DNA of 38,029 bases. Origin: Actinomycetes bacterium. GTDB lineage: Bacteria; Actinomycetota; Acidimicrobiia; Acidimicrobiales; RAAP-2. Numbering within the stretch: the stretch's first letter is position 1; each line of letters begins with the position of its first letter. The notes under the pieces were generated by a model that was given only the letters and a program-made list of their open reading frames with translations, was not told where the DNA came from and ran no database searches. The stretch covers positions 1 through 38,029 of the forward strand of contig JAJZJC010000026.1 in NCBI GenBank assembly GCA_021810205.1. Reading direction: 5' to 3'. Shown here piece after piece: positions 16,059 through 25,231 of the stretch. Made by a program: the position numbers and the translations under genes.

Positions 16059-17810
16059 GTGATCTTCCATCTCGGGGTGCAACTGGGGGGTTTCGAGCTC
16101 GAGGAGTTCGGGAACGCCGATCCCGTGCAGACCGCGCAACTGGTGGCAGCCCGCTACCGGCTCGAGGAGCACCTGGCGTCGGGTGGCATGGGAGAGGTGT
16201 GGACCGCAGTCGACCAGCTCTTGGACCGGCGGGTCGCCGTGAAGCTTCTCCATCCGAATCTTGCAGCCGACGCCTCGTTCCGGCGCCGGTTCAGGACCGA
16301 GGCGCGTGCGGCGGCCCGTCTCTCGCACCCTGGCGTCGTCTCCGTGTTCGACTACGGCGAGGATGACCAGGTCACCTTCCTGGCAATGGAGCTCGTCGAC
16401 GGTGAGCCGCTGAGCGAGGTTCTTCGCCGGCGCGGCACCTTGACGTCCGAGGAGACGATGGACCTCCTCGCCCAGAGCGCCGATGCGCTCGCGGCTGCCC
16501 ACGCCCGCGGGCTCGTGCACCGCGACGTGAAGCCCGGCAACCTCCTGGTGCGCACCGACGGCCGCGTGAAGGTGACCGACTTCGGCATCGTGCGCGCGAC
16601 GGACACGACCACCGTCACCGTCGACGGCACCGTGCTCGGCACCGTGGCCTACATGTCGCCAGAGCAGGTCCGCGGCGGGAGCGTCACCCCGGCGTCCGAC
16701 ATCTACAGCCTCGGGGTGGTGGCCTACGAATGCCTGGCAGGCGTGCGCCCGTATGCCGCGTCCGACTCGATCGCAGTGGCGCTCGCCCACTTGCACGATC
16801 CTGTCCCCGAGCTGCCGGCGTTCGTGCCAGGAGGCGTGCGAGCGCTCGTGACGTCGATGTTGCACAAGGACCCGTCGGTGCGGCCACCCACTGCCACCGC
16901 AGTCGCCCACCAGGCACGCACGCTGTCCGCGGGTGCATGGCTCCCCAACACGGCGGCATTCGGTACCGTGCCAGGTCCCGGGGCGGTGCAGAACGCCCCG
17001 GTCCGCGGCGCGTCGAGACCGACGGGCGCGCACCCCGACACCGAGAACGAGCGGCGAGGCGCCAGGGTACTTGCGGTGCCAGATGCGACAGGCGACCCTC
17101 CCACCCAACCGCACTCGCCGACCGGGCTCCATGCAGCGCCCCACGCTGCCGGGCCCACCGCGGCCAGCGGGCCCACCGAGGTCGGCGGGCTCACCGAGGC
17201 CAGCGCGCAAGCCCAGCACCGCCTGCCCGCCCGGGACCACGCCACCGCAGCGCATGAAGGGCTCGAGACCAAGCCGCTCGCAGGCATCGCCCGCTCCCCC
17301 GCGCTCGGCACCCATCCCTCGCGCCCGGCGCGTGGCGCCTCGCTGCCGCCAGCGCGCCACGCGGTGACCGTGGGCGCCGCCGCTGCGCTGTGCCTCCTGC
17401 TCGCCTTCCTCGTTGCGACAGTGGGGTCCGGCCCCACCACGAGCTCGGCAGGCGCCGGAACCGTGGTCGTCCCACGGCTCGTCGGCGTCACAGTGCGTAC
17501 CGCCCGCGACCGACTCGCCCACCTCGGGCTTCACGCGTCCTTCGGCGGCTCGGACCCTTCTCCACGCGCCACGGTCGCAAGGCAGCTCCCGGGGCCAACA
17601 CGCCGGGTACACCGGGGCACGACGGTGCTCCTGCGCGTGGCGTCCACCGGGCCGGCACCGCCTTCGACCACCACGTCGACTTCGACGACCACCTCCACGA
17701 CGACCGCGACGGTGGCACCGTCACCTGCACCCCCGTCAGAACGAGGCGGTGGTGACGGCCCGGGCCACGGCGTCGGGCACCGTGGGCACGGGGGCGGACC
17801 GGGGCACTGA
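16059..17810 (+). CDS. Membrane Ser/Thr protein kinase with one PASTA domain
   Basis: PknB-type signalling kinase of 583 residues. Kinase domain about 33-285: glycine loop LASGGMGEVW (39-48), Lys62 in VAVKLL, catalytic HRDVKPGN (154-161), DFG (174-176), the activation loop with several Thr (TDTTTVTVDGT), and YMSPEQ. A Pro/Ala-rich juxtamembrane linker (about 295-435) leads to one transmembrane helix (about 436-456), then a single PASTA repeat (about 468-528, VVPRLVGVTVRTARDRLAHL), then a Thr-rich and Gly/His-rich tail. PASTA domains bind peptidoglycan or related ligands; most PknB proteins have several, so one copy is unusual. GTG start. It converges with the DHA2 exporter gene, 22 bp apart. 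Confidence 0.9.
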   Translation: MIFHLGVQLGGFELEEFGNADPVQTAQLVAARYRLEEHLASGGMGEVWTAVDQLLDRRVAVKLLHPNLAADASFRRRFRTEARAAARLSHPGVVSVFDYGEDDQVTFLAMELVDGEPLSEVLRRRGTLTSEETMDLLAQSADALAAAHARGLVHRDVKPGNLLVRTDGRVKVTDFGIVRATDTTTVTVDGTVLGTVAYMSPEQVRGGSVTPASDIYSLGVVAYECLAGVRPYAASDSIAVALAHLHDPVPELPAFVPGGVRALVTSMLHKDPSVRPPTATAVAHQARTLSAGAWLPNTAAFGTVPGPGAVQNAPVRGASRPTGAHPDTENERRGARVLAVPDATGDPPTQPHSPTGLHAAPHAAGPTAASGPTEVGGLTEASAQAQHRLPARDHATAAHEGLETKPLAGIARSPALGTHPSRPARGASLPPARHAVTVGAAAALCLLLAFLVATVGSGPTTSSAGAGTVVVPRLVGVTVRTARDRLAHLGLHASFGGSDPSPRATVARQLPGPTRRVHRGTTVLLRVASTGPAPPSTTTSTSTTTSTTTATVAPSPAPPSERGGGDGPGHGVGHRGHGGGPGH

Positions 17811-17832
17811 GGCGGCCAGGTCCCTCGGGCGC

Positions 17833-19476
17833 TCACGAACCGCCGGTGACCCCCTCAGCACCCGCTGCGGCGAAGGGCGCGGCGGGCGAGGGCTCGACGA
17901 GCGCAGTCGGCTGTGAACCGGGCTCCGACGAGCGGCCGGCGGAGCGGGTCCCCAGGCGGATCTCGGGCAGCAGCCAGGTGAGCAGGAAGGCCACCGCCGC
18001 GATCGGGACGGCAACGAGGAAGATCGTGTCGATGGTCGAGGAGTACGCGGACGTCACCGCCGCGTGCACGTACGGCGGCATGTGCGCGAGCGCCCCGGGG
18101 CTCACGCTCGCGCCGAGCCCACGGGGGACGGGGAGACCGTGCAGCGCCGTACGCAACCTGCCGACCAGCAAATTTGCGAAGATGGCCCCGAACACCGCCG
18201 TGCCGAAGGAGCCGCCGATCGAGCGGAAGAAGGTCGCACCTGCCGTCGCGACCCCGAGCTCGTTGTGCGGGACGGCATTTTGCACGGCGATCACCAGGAC
18301 CTGCATCACGCCGCCCAAGCCCAATCCCAGGACGACCATGTCGAGGTACATCACGCCCTCGGACGTGCCCGCGTGCACGGTCGACAGGAGGAACATGCCG
18401 ATCGTCATGGTCGCCGCGCCCACGATGGGGAACACCTTGTAACGCCCGAAGCGGCTGATGAGCAAGCCCGAGAGCACTGAGGTCGTGAGCAGACCGCCCA
18501 TGAGCGGCAAGAGCTCGAGCCCTGAAAAGGTCGGGTCGGCACCCTTGGCGACCTGGAGGAAGACAGGCAGGAACGTCACGGCGCCGAACAGCGCGAACCC
18601 GACCACGAACCCGACCGCGCTCGCCGCAGCGAACACCTTGTTCGCGAACAGGTGCAACGGAAGCACTGGCTCGGCTGCACGTCGCTCCACGAGCGCCCAC
18701 AGAGCCAGGAGCACCACGCCCGACACGCCGAGGACGACGATCGGCAGGGAGCCCCACGGGTACGTCGTCCCACCAAGGCTCGCCACGAGCACCAGTGCGC
18801 TGGCCGCGAGGGTGAGCACGACGGTGCCCGCGTAGTCGACGACATGGTGGGCGCCGCGCAGGCGCGACGGCAACGCCACCGCGGTCACGACCAGTGCGAG
18901 CACACCGACGGGTACGTTGATGTAGAAGACCCAGCGCCAGCTGACGTCCTGGGTGAGGACGCCGCCGAGCAGGGGGCCCACCACGGTGGCGACGGCGAAC
19001 ACCGCACCGAACAACCCCTGGTACCGGCCGCGCTCGCGCGGCGAGACGATGTCGCCCACGATCGCCTGCGCGCCCACCATGAGCCCGCCGGCGCCCAGCC
19101 CCTGGAACGCGCGGCACACGATAAGCATCTCGAGCGACCGGCTCAGCCCCGAGAGCGCAGAGCCGACGAGGAAGATGACGATGGACGCCTGGAAGAAGGA
19201 CTTGCGGCCGTAGAGGTCGCCGAGCTTCCCCCACAGCGGAGTCGACACGGTGGCAAAGAGCAGGTAGGCGGTGACGATCCACGCGATGTGACTCGCCCCG
19301 CCGAGGTCGCCCACGATCGTGGGGAGTGCGGTGGAGACCACGGTCTGGTCCAGCGCAGCGAGCAGCATCCCGAGCAGGAGTGCAGCCATCACCCAAGCCA
19401 CGCGTCGCCGGTCGAGCTCCACCGTCGTCCCCACCTCGCCGCCTGCGCTCGCAGACGCCACATCCATCTCGTTCAT
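17833..19476 (-). CDS. DHA2-family MFS drug exporter (14 helices)
   Basis: Proton antiporter of 547 residues, the size of 14-helix DHA2 (EmrB/QacA-type) exporters. Motifs: LDQTVVSTALPTIVGDL in helix 1, GKLGDLYGRKSFF (motif A) between helices 2 and 3, RAFQGLGAGGLMVGAQAIV, and GPLLGGVLTQDVSWRWVFYI (motif C and the DHA2 'WRWiFyiNvP'). The ATG at 19476 follows GAGGCGGTCAGGG. It begins 14 bp after the TetR gene on the same strand, so the two form an operon and the regulator probably controls the exporter. Substrate unknown; multidrug or lipid export is typical. Confidence 0.92.
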   Translation of the reverse strand: MNEMDVASASAGGEVGTTVELDRRRVAWVMAALLLGMLLAALDQTVVSTALPTIVGDLGGASHIAWIVTAYLLFATVSTPLWGKLGDLYGRKSFFQASIVIFLVGSALSGLSRSLEMLIVCRAFQGLGAGGLMVGAQAIVGDIVSPRERGRYQGLFGAVFAVATVVGPLLGGVLTQDVSWRWVFYINVPVGVLALVVTAVALPSRLRGAHHVVDYAGTVVLTLAASALVLVASLGGTTYPWGSLPIVVLGVSGVVLLALWALVERRAAEPVLPLHLFANKVFAAASAVGFVVGFALFGAVTFLPVFLQVAKGADPTFSGLELLPLMGGLLTTSVLSGLLISRFGRYKVFPIVGAATMTIGMFLLSTVHAGTSEGVMYLDMVVLGLGLGGVMQVLVIAVQNAVPHNELGVATAGATFFRSIGGSFGTAVFGAIFANLLVGRLRTALHGLPVPRGLGASVSPGALAHMPPYVHAAVTSAYSSTIDTIFLVAVPIAAVAFLLTWLLPEIRLGTRSAGRSSEPGSQPTALVEPSPAAPFAAAGAEGVTGGS

Positions 19477-19490
19477 CCCTGACCGCCTCT

Positions 19491-20108
19491 TCAGCTCGCT
19501 GGCTCTCGGGTGCGACGCGGCGCGGCGATGCCGAGGACGTTGCACGCCGCCACGCTCGCCGTGTGCCGCACAAGCGCACGGTCCTCGTCGGGATCCGCTC
19601 GCAGGAACGCCATGTGGATCGCGCCGAGCGCGCAGCGCACCTTCACGCGCTGCTCCACGTCCGGCGTCTCGCTGCCCGACAGACCCCTCGTGAAACGCCG
19701 GTAGAGGGGCTCGGCCGTGGCCAGGACGCCGCTGCTGCGAGCTGCGGGGTCGTTCGCGAGGACTCGGATCAGGTCGACGTGCGTGGCCACGAGGTCGACG
19801 TAGCCTTCGACCAGCTGGCGCCGCTCTGCCGGAGTACCGGCGGACGCGCCGCGTTCAGCGAGTGCCGCAAGGTCCTCCATCGCGGGGGCGACGATGGCTG
19901 CCAGCAGGTCCTCCTTCGTGCGGAAGTGGTAGTAGAGCGCTGCCTTGGTGAACCCCAGGCGTTCGGAGATCTCCCGGGTGGACGTCGCCGAGAATCCGTG
20001 GTCGGCGATCAGCTGGAGCGCCGTCTCGATGATGCGCGCCCGAGTCTCGTCGCCGTGCTCTCGAGCACCGGCACCCCCGTGCTGGGGGTGTGCAGACGAG
20101 TCTGTCAT
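19491..20108 (-). CDS. TetR-family regulator of the exporter locus
   Basis: DNA-binding repressor of 205 residues. N-terminal HTH: IIETALQLIADHGFSATSTR then EISERLGFTKAALYYHFRTK, the canonical TetR motif; the C-terminal half is a helical ligand-binding domain. The ATG at 20108 is chosen because a TACACT box (20116-20121) ends 7 nt upstream, as for leaderless genes; a longer frame to 20144 would read through the promoter. First gene of the tetR-DHA2 operon and divergent from mmpL. The palindromic spacer suggests it controls both directions. Confidence 0.9.
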   Translation of the reverse strand: MTDSSAHPQHGGAGAREHGDETRARIIETALQLIADHGFSATSTREISERLGFTKAALYYHFRTKEDLLAAIVAPAMEDLAALAERGASAGTPAERRQLVEGYVDLVATHVDLIRVLANDPAARSSGVLATAEPLYRRFTRGLSGSETPDVEQRVKVRCALGAIHMAFLRADPDEDRALVRHTASVAACNVLGIAAPRRTREPAS

Positions 20109-20115
20109 GGTGCGT

Positions 20116-20161
20116 AGTGTACTTGACGGTCGACAGGCAAGCACATACCGTTCGACAAGTA
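20116..20161. promoter_or_regulatory. Bidirectional promoter with inverted operator between tetR and mmpL
   Basis: For mmpL: TTGACG (20123-20128), 17 nt, TACCGT (20146-20151). For tetR on the other strand: TACACT at 20116-20121. Overlapping both is an imperfect inverted repeat, TACTTGACGGTCG (20120-20132) and CGTTCGACAAGTA (20149-20161), 10 of 13 positions matching when one arm is reversed. This is the expected place for TetR binding; binding itself is inference. Confidence 0.6.
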
Positions 20162-20198
20162 ATTACGGGAGAGCAAGGGGAAGGGAGGCGAGGAGAGC

Positions 20199-22445
20199 GT
20201 GTTCTTGCGCCTGGGCAAGGCTGTCGTCAAGTACCCGTGGGTGATCATCGCGGTGTGGATCGTCGCCGTCGTGGCCGTCGTCGGCTTGGCACCCAAGCTG
20301 TCGACGACATCGACAGAGGCCAACTTCCTTCCGAGCCACTATCAGTCCATCCAGGCGGAGAACCTGCAGAAGAAGGACTTCCCGACCGCCGGTACGCCCG
20401 CAGCGATCGTCGTCTTCGAGCAGGCGAGCGGCAGGCCGCTGACGGCTGCCGACACGCAGCGGATCGGCCGCATCGCGGCAGATCTCGCTGCCAGGCATAT
20501 CGCCACGATCGGCACGATCCGAGCGTTCCCCCTGCCGACGAACCATCTCGTCGCGGCGATCGGCGTGCAGATGCCCAATGCGCAGGGCCAGCTCTCCCAG
20601 GCTCAGGTCGATGCGATCGACACCCTGCGCGCCGACGTCGCGTCGTTGAACCGGGGCAGTGGGATGCGAGCTGGAGTGACCGGCACGGCTGCCCAGTACG
20701 TCGACCAGCAGAGCTCGAGCAACAAGGCGACCAAGATCGTCGCGTTCGCCACGATCGCGCTCATCCTCGCCCTGCTTCTCTTGATCTTTCGGAGCCCGAT
20801 CATCGCCCTGCTCCCCGTGCTCACCATCGCGGTGGTCTCGGAGATGGCACGGGGACTGATCGCCGCTGTCTCGTCCGCGTTCAACCTCCAGGTCGACACG
20901 ACCATCTCGACGATGCTCATCGTCGTGCTCTTCGGCGTGGGCACCGACTACATCCTCTTCCTCATGTTCCGCTACCGAGAACGCCTGCGTGCCGGAGAGG
21001 ACTCGAAGACGGCGTTGGTGCAGGCGATCTCGCGGGTCGGCCCCGCGATCGCCACGGCTGCGGGCGCGGTCATCATTGCCTTCCTCGCACTCACGCTCTC
21101 GAGTCTCGGCCTGCTCCGGGCGCTCGGACCGGCGCTCGCGATCGCGGTCGCCACCACCCTGCTCGCAGGACTCACCCTGGTCCCCGCCATCGTCTCCCTC
21201 CTCGGCACGCGAGCATTCTGGCCCTCGAGCGCGTGGAAGACGGAGCCGACCGGGGCGCACTTCGCCCGCATCGGTGACGCGCTCGGTCGGCGACCTGGCC
21301 GCTTCGCGGTCGTCAGCGGTGGCGTACTGGTGCTGCTCGCGATCGCGGCGTTCAGCTTCCATCCCAGTTTCAATTTGAACTCCGGCGCCACATCCACCAC
21401 CCAGTCCGCCGTCTTCGACCGGATACTGCTCAAGAGCTATCCGGCGGGAACGATCGCGCCAACCGACGTCTTCTTGGAGTCGACCACGGGCGCCCCGCTC
21501 TCCGCCGCGACCCTGCATGCCTACGGCACGCGGCTCGCGGCAGTCCCCGGTGTCGGATCCGTCGCCACACCGGTCATCGCCAAGGGTGGAACGGTCGCCG
21601 ACTACAAGGTCGTGCTCGACGTCCCCGGAAAGTCGAACGCCGCCATGGCGATCGTCCGCGGCCCCCTCCAGCACGCGGCCGCGGCCTCCCCGCGAGGAGC
21701 CAAGACGCTCGTCGGTGGCATCACGTCGGTCTACGTCGACCTGCAGTCCGCGATGGACCACGACTACGCAATCGTCTTCCCCGTCGCAGCGGTCCTCATC
21801 CTGTGCATCCTTGGCATCCTGCTTCAAAGTGTGGTGGCTCCGTGGTACCTGATGGCGGCAGTCGGGCTCGGCTTCGCCGCGACGCTCGGCGCCTCGGTGC
21901 TCGTGTTCCAAGACGGTGCCAACCAGAGCGGCCTGACCTTCATCCTGCCGATCGTGATGTACCTCTTCGTCGTGGCCCTCGGGACCGACTACAACATCTT
22001 GATGATCTCTCGTCTCAGAGAAGAGGCAGCGACGGGCAGGGAACGACGCGCCGCGGCGGCGATGGCCGTCAGGCACGCAGGACCGACCATCGCCTCGGCC
22101 GGGCTCATCCTCGCCGGCACTTTCGCCTCCCTCATGCTTGCTGGCGGCAGCACCCTGGTCCAGATGGGGTTCGCCATCGCGTTCGGCATCGCCGTCGCCG
22201 CCTTCGTCATGTCCATGTTCCTGACGCCGTCGGTGACCGCGCTGATCGGGCATCGCGCGTGGTGGCCCGGTCACGATGCGCGTGCCGACGAGGGCAACCG
22301 CCAAGGGCGCGCGCTCTTGGACCGTCGAACTGCGGACAGCGCCACGACCGGGGACCACACTCCGACCGCTCGAGAGCATCGCGCACGCGACGACCGATCG
22401 GCCGCAGTGGCGTCGAACACGCCGCTCGCGCGACACCGACCATAG
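20199..22445 (+). CDS. MmpL/RND-superfamily transporter
   Basis: Lipid or drug exporter of 748 residues in the MMPL group. One N-terminal helix (about 11-30), an extracytoplasmic porter loop, five helices including LFGVGTDYILFLMFRYRE (first GxxxDY motif), a second helix and loop beginning near residue 370, and five more helices with VVALGTDYNILMISRLREE (second GTDY motif). The Asp-Tyr pairs carry protons in MmpL proteins. Start GTG 20199 with AGGCGAGGAGA just upstream. The hydrophilic tail after 690 is Arg/Asp/Thr-rich. The apbE-like gene follows after 4 bp. Expression is probably controlled by the divergent TetR. Confidence 0.92.
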   Translation: MFLRLGKAVVKYPWVIIAVWIVAVVAVVGLAPKLSTTSTEANFLPSHYQSIQAENLQKKDFPTAGTPAAIVVFEQASGRPLTAADTQRIGRIAADLAARHIATIGTIRAFPLPTNHLVAAIGVQMPNAQGQLSQAQVDAIDTLRADVASLNRGSGMRAGVTGTAAQYVDQQSSSNKATKIVAFATIALILALLLLIFRSPIIALLPVLTIAVVSEMARGLIAAVSSAFNLQVDTTISTMLIVVLFGVGTDYILFLMFRYRERLRAGEDSKTALVQAISRVGPAIATAAGAVIIAFLALTLSSLGLLRALGPALAIAVATTLLAGLTLVPAIVSLLGTRAFWPSSAWKTEPTGAHFARIGDALGRRPGRFAVVSGGVLVLLAIAAFSFHPSFNLNSGATSTTQSAVFDRILLKSYPAGTIAPTDVFLESTTGAPLSAATLHAYGTRLAAVPGVGSVATPVIAKGGTVADYKVVLDVPGKSNAAMAIVRGPLQHAAAASPRGAKTLVGGITSVYVDLQSAMDHDYAIVFPVAAVLILCILGILLQSVVAPWYLMAAVGLGFAATLGASVLVFQDGANQSGLTFILPIVMYLFVVALGTDYNILMISRLREEAATGRERRAAAAMAVRHAGPTIASAGLILAGTFASLMLAGGSTLVQMGFAIAFGIAVAAFVMSMFLTPSVTALIGHRAWWPGHDARADEGNRQGRALLDRRTADSATTGDHTPTAREHRARDDRSAAVASNTPLARHRP

Positions 22446-22449
22446 GCTT

Positions 22450-23244
22450 ATGACCGCCGGCACTGGCCCGCTCCCGGACGCCAATCCACGGGTGGTCACC
22501 CATGTCGAGCACGTGATGGGGACCGTGGTGTCGTTCCGGGTCCTGCCGTCGGACGAGGCGGGCCTTGACCATGTGGGCCAACTGCTCGCTGAGGCGTGCG
22601 CGCTCTTGCACCGAGTGGACTCGGTGTTCTCCACCTGGGATGCCCGCTCCCCCCTGAGTGAGCTGCGCGCGGGTGTCCGGACGATCGAGCAGTGTCCGCC
22701 AGCGGTCGCAGAGGTGCTCGAGCACTGCTCGACGGCCAAAGTGTGGTCGAACGGTTGGTTCGACCCGTGGGCAATGCCGGGCGGGATCGACCCGACCGGC
22801 CTCGTGAAGGGCTGGGCGGCCGACGGTGCGCTTGCGATCTTGCGCCAGCCCGCGGTCGCCGCGGCGCTCGTGAACGCGGGCGGGGACGTAGTCGGCTTCG
22901 GCTGCCCCTCGCCCGGTGCGCGCTGGCGCGTCGGGATCCGTCATCCTTGGCGCGCCGACGCGGTCGCGTGCGTCGTGTACCTCGACGGCGCTGTCGCGAC
23001 GTCGGCCACCTACGAGCGAGGTGCCCATCTGATCGATCCCCACACCGGCAAGAACCGAGCGCTCGCCGCGTCGGCCACTGTATGTGGACCGACCCTGGCG
23101 ATGTCCGACGCGCTCGCCACCGCGCTTGGCGTGGGGGGGGACGCCGTGATGGCCGCGATCGACGCGTTGACGGGCTACGAGGCCTATCTCATCCGTCCCG
23201 ATGGCTCGGAAATCTCCACGCCTGGGATGCCCTTCGCCGACTGA
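22450..23244 (+). CDS. ApbE-family FAD:protein FMN transferase
   Basis: Flavinyltransferase of 264 residues that attaches FMN covalently to Thr/Ser of target proteins. Family elements: HVMGTVVSFRVLPSDEAG at the start, RVDSVFSTWDARSPLSEL, GIDPTGLVKGWAADGAL (the 'D.gG.aKG.a.d' motif in its actinobacterial form), LVNAGGDVVGFG, ATSATYERGAHLIDPHTGK, and SDALATALGV with the Mg2+-binding-type Asp. No signal peptide or lipobox is visible, unlike many ApbE proteins. It lies 4 bp after mmpL and is probably co-transcribed. No obvious flavinylation target (NqrC/RnfG-like) lies in the window. Confidence 0.9.
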   Translation: MTAGTGPLPDANPRVVTHVEHVMGTVVSFRVLPSDEAGLDHVGQLLAEACALLHRVDSVFSTWDARSPLSELRAGVRTIEQCPPAVAEVLEHCSTAKVWSNGWFDPWAMPGGIDPTGLVKGWAADGALAILRQPAVAAALVNAGGDVVGFGCPSPGARWRVGIRHPWRADAVACVVYLDGAVATSATYERGAHLIDPHTGKNRALAASATVCGPTLAMSDALATALGVGGDAVMAAIDALTGYEAYLIRPDGSEISTPGMPFAD

Positions 23245-23609
23245 GGACAGGTGACATGCAGCCGAACGAGCTGTGCAGCCGTTTCTCCTGCGGTCACGGG
23301 TGGGCTGGGCGAGGTCTCGGTGCAAGGCGTCCTCGGAGCCCGTCACCGGGTGGCGATCGCTGTGGTCTCGCTGTAGGTGAGCGACAACCGAGCCGTCCTC
23401 GTTCGTCCGGCGAGCCTCACGCCGGCACACTCCTAGAGGATCACCACCTCGCCAGCTTCCTACCCAACCAGCCTGACCGCCGGCTGCACCCACGTCCATC
23501 GCTGCGCGCGTTCGGTTCCGACCGAACGAACCGGCGCGGTCGCCTCCAGCGCATCCCCAAAGTGGTCCTGCGGGGTGCACTCAGGCGAGCCCGAGGGCGC
23601 TTCTCCGGC
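23245..23609. other. Convergent intergenic region with a perfect hairpin
   Basis: About 365 bp between convergent apbE and the SDR gene. No frame on either strand looks like a protein I know. A perfect inverted repeat CGTTCGGT-TCCG-ACCGAACG lies at 23509-23528. It has 8-bp arms and a 4-nt loop and no T-run; it could be a factor-assisted terminator or an operator. Confidence 0.6.
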
Positions 23610-24347
23610 TCATGCCCGCCACACCTGGTCTCCGGCGCGGGCGACCACCAGGTTCGGCACGACCGCGCGGGCCGACAGGCGCGTCAGGGACACCACGAGC
23701 TCGGCAACGTCGGCAGCTTCGAGCATCGCGGACCGCTCGATGTGGTCGGTCGCCCAGGCACCCATGTCGGTGTCCACGAAGCCCGGCGACACTGCCGTCG
23801 CGCTGACGCCGCGCGCCGACTCCTCGACGGTGATCGCCTCGCACAGCGAGATGAGCGCCGCCTTCGTCGAGCCATACACACCGAGCAGGGGTTCGGCCAC
23901 TACCCCTGACAGCGAAGCAAGCGCCACGACACGCGCCCCCCGGGCCGGGTCCTCCGCTGCAGCCATACGCAACGCAGGCAGACACCGCTGGACGAGTACG
24001 AGTGGCGCTCGAAGGTTGACCGCGACCATCCGGTCCAGCCGCCTGAGCGGGAAGTCGGCCACCTCGCCGGCGAAGGACATCCCCGCGCTCAGTACGAGGA
24101 GATGAAGAAGGGGAAACCGCTCGAGGTGGGTGTCGGCCACACAGCGCACGTCCTCCTCGTTCGACAGGTCGCCGGTCACCGTTTGCACGTCCGCCCCGCC
24201 GGCGACGAGCTCACCTGCCACCTCGTCGAGCGGCGCCTCGTGCCGGGCGGCCAACGTGAGGTCGTACCCCTCGCCAGCCAGACGGCGCGCGATCGCCGCC
24301 CCGATGCCCCGGGAGGCGCCAGTCACGAGGGCGTACCGGCGCGTCAC
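23610..24347 (-). CDS. Short-chain dehydrogenase/reductase
   Basis: NAD(P)-dependent oxidoreductase of 245 residues, Rossmann fold. Cofactor loop TGASRGIG at 9-16, NAG-type segment altered to LVLSAGMSFAG, catalytic Ser145, Tyr158 and Lys162 (VYGSTKAAL), and PGFVDTDM after the active site. The GTG start overlaps the TetR stop codon (GTGA), so the two are translationally coupled. It is more distant from BadH than the two other SDRs in the window and reads as a general 3-oxoacyl or alcohol dehydrogenase. Its regulator partner suggests inducible expression. Confidence 0.88.
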   Translation of the reverse strand: MTRRYALVTGASRGIGAAIARRLAGEGYDLTLAARHEAPLDEVAGELVAGGADVQTVTGDLSNEEDVRCVADTHLERFPLLHLLVLSAGMSFAGEVADFPLRRLDRMVAVNLRAPLVLVQRCLPALRMAAAEDPARGARVVALASLSGVVAEPLLGVYGSTKAALISLCEAITVEESARGVSATAVSPGFVDTDMGAWATDHIERSAMLEAADVAELVVSLTRLSARAVVPNLVVARAGDQVWRA

Positions 24348-25063
24348 CGCGCCCCGCCGATGCTCTGGGCCACTCCGAGCGGCTCCGCCTGCGAGCCGGG
24401 TACGTCCAGGACTGGCGCGTACCGCTCGCGCTGGGCGTCGACCACGAGACCCAAGAGCACCGTCGACAGTTGCGCCCGCCCGTAGGCGTCGACGTCGCGA
24501 TAGGCGCCGAGGTGCCGGTGCTTGAGGGCCCACATGTGGGCGAGCATGGTGAGGTTCCAGCCGACCAGCTCGGTGTCGTGCGGCCGGAACACCCCCGCGG
24601 CGCATCCGGCCTCGAGCTCGGCGGTGAGCAGGCCGGTCGTAGCCACCTCGAGGGCGATCACGCGCTGAAGGGCATCCCGCCCCAGCGAGTGGCTCTCTCG
24701 GTACGCGAGCACTGCCGCCATCCGGTGCGCGTCGACGACGCGGCAGTACGAGAGGAAGCCCGCAGCCAGCCGGTCGACGGGGTCGGCGAGGCCAGCCATC
24801 GCGGCGGGCACCTCGCTCGCATAGGCGTCAAGGACGTCTTCCAATATGGCGAGAAGGATGCCCTCCTTGTTCTCCACGTACTGGTAGATGGTGCCGACGC
24901 TGATCCCCGCCTCACGAGCGAGCGCGCTCACCAGCATGTCGTGGAAGCCGTGCTCTTCCATCAGGCGGGTGGCCGCCTCCACGATCTGGCGGCGGCGCCA
25001 GGACGTGCGGGCGGCTCGGATCGCCTCCGGGCCAACCTCCACCTCAACCACGTCCAGCGTCAT
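24344..25063 (-). CDS. TetR-family regulator of the catabolic island
   Basis: Repressor-type protein of 239 residues. HTH region: RQIVEAATRLMEEHGFHDML, then SALAREAGISVGTIYQYVEN with KEGILLAILEDVL, the standard TetR N-terminus. The C-terminal domain (about 95-210) is helical. ATG 25063 is chosen; an in-frame upstream ATG would add about 35 residues lacking similarity. It lies between its co-translated SDR partner and the divergent BadH-like operon, the usual position for the local acyl-CoA-responsive regulator. Ligand unknown. Confidence 0.88.
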   Translation of the reverse strand: MTLDVVEVEVGPEAIRAARTSWRRRQIVEAATRLMEEHGFHDMLVSALAREAGISVGTIYQYVENKEGILLAILEDVLDAYASEVPAAMAGLADPVDRLAAGFLSYCRVVDAHRMAAVLAYRESHSLGRDALQRVIALEVATTGLLTAELEAGCAAGVFRPHDTELVGWNLTMLAHMWALKHRHLGAYRDVDAYGRAQLSTVLLGLVVDAQRERYAPVLDVPGSQAEPLGVAQSIGGAR

Positions 25064-25231
25064 CCACGCGCGTGCTCCGATCCATGGCGCTCCGAGCGTG
25101 GGTGCTCCCGTTCTGAACGCCGGCTCAACCTGATTGAACGATACTACCAACGCGTCGGCGCCTGCCATCGATGCACCGGCAGCCGCTTGACAGGCGTCCA
25201 CGTGCGGACTACTGTCGGTTTGTGAACCACT

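Noticed and set aside
20163-22739. 858-codon minus-strand frame across mmpL
   Set aside because: Composition is Arg/Asp/Gly/Glu-rich low complexity, antisense to a well-supported MmpL gene; a shadow frame.
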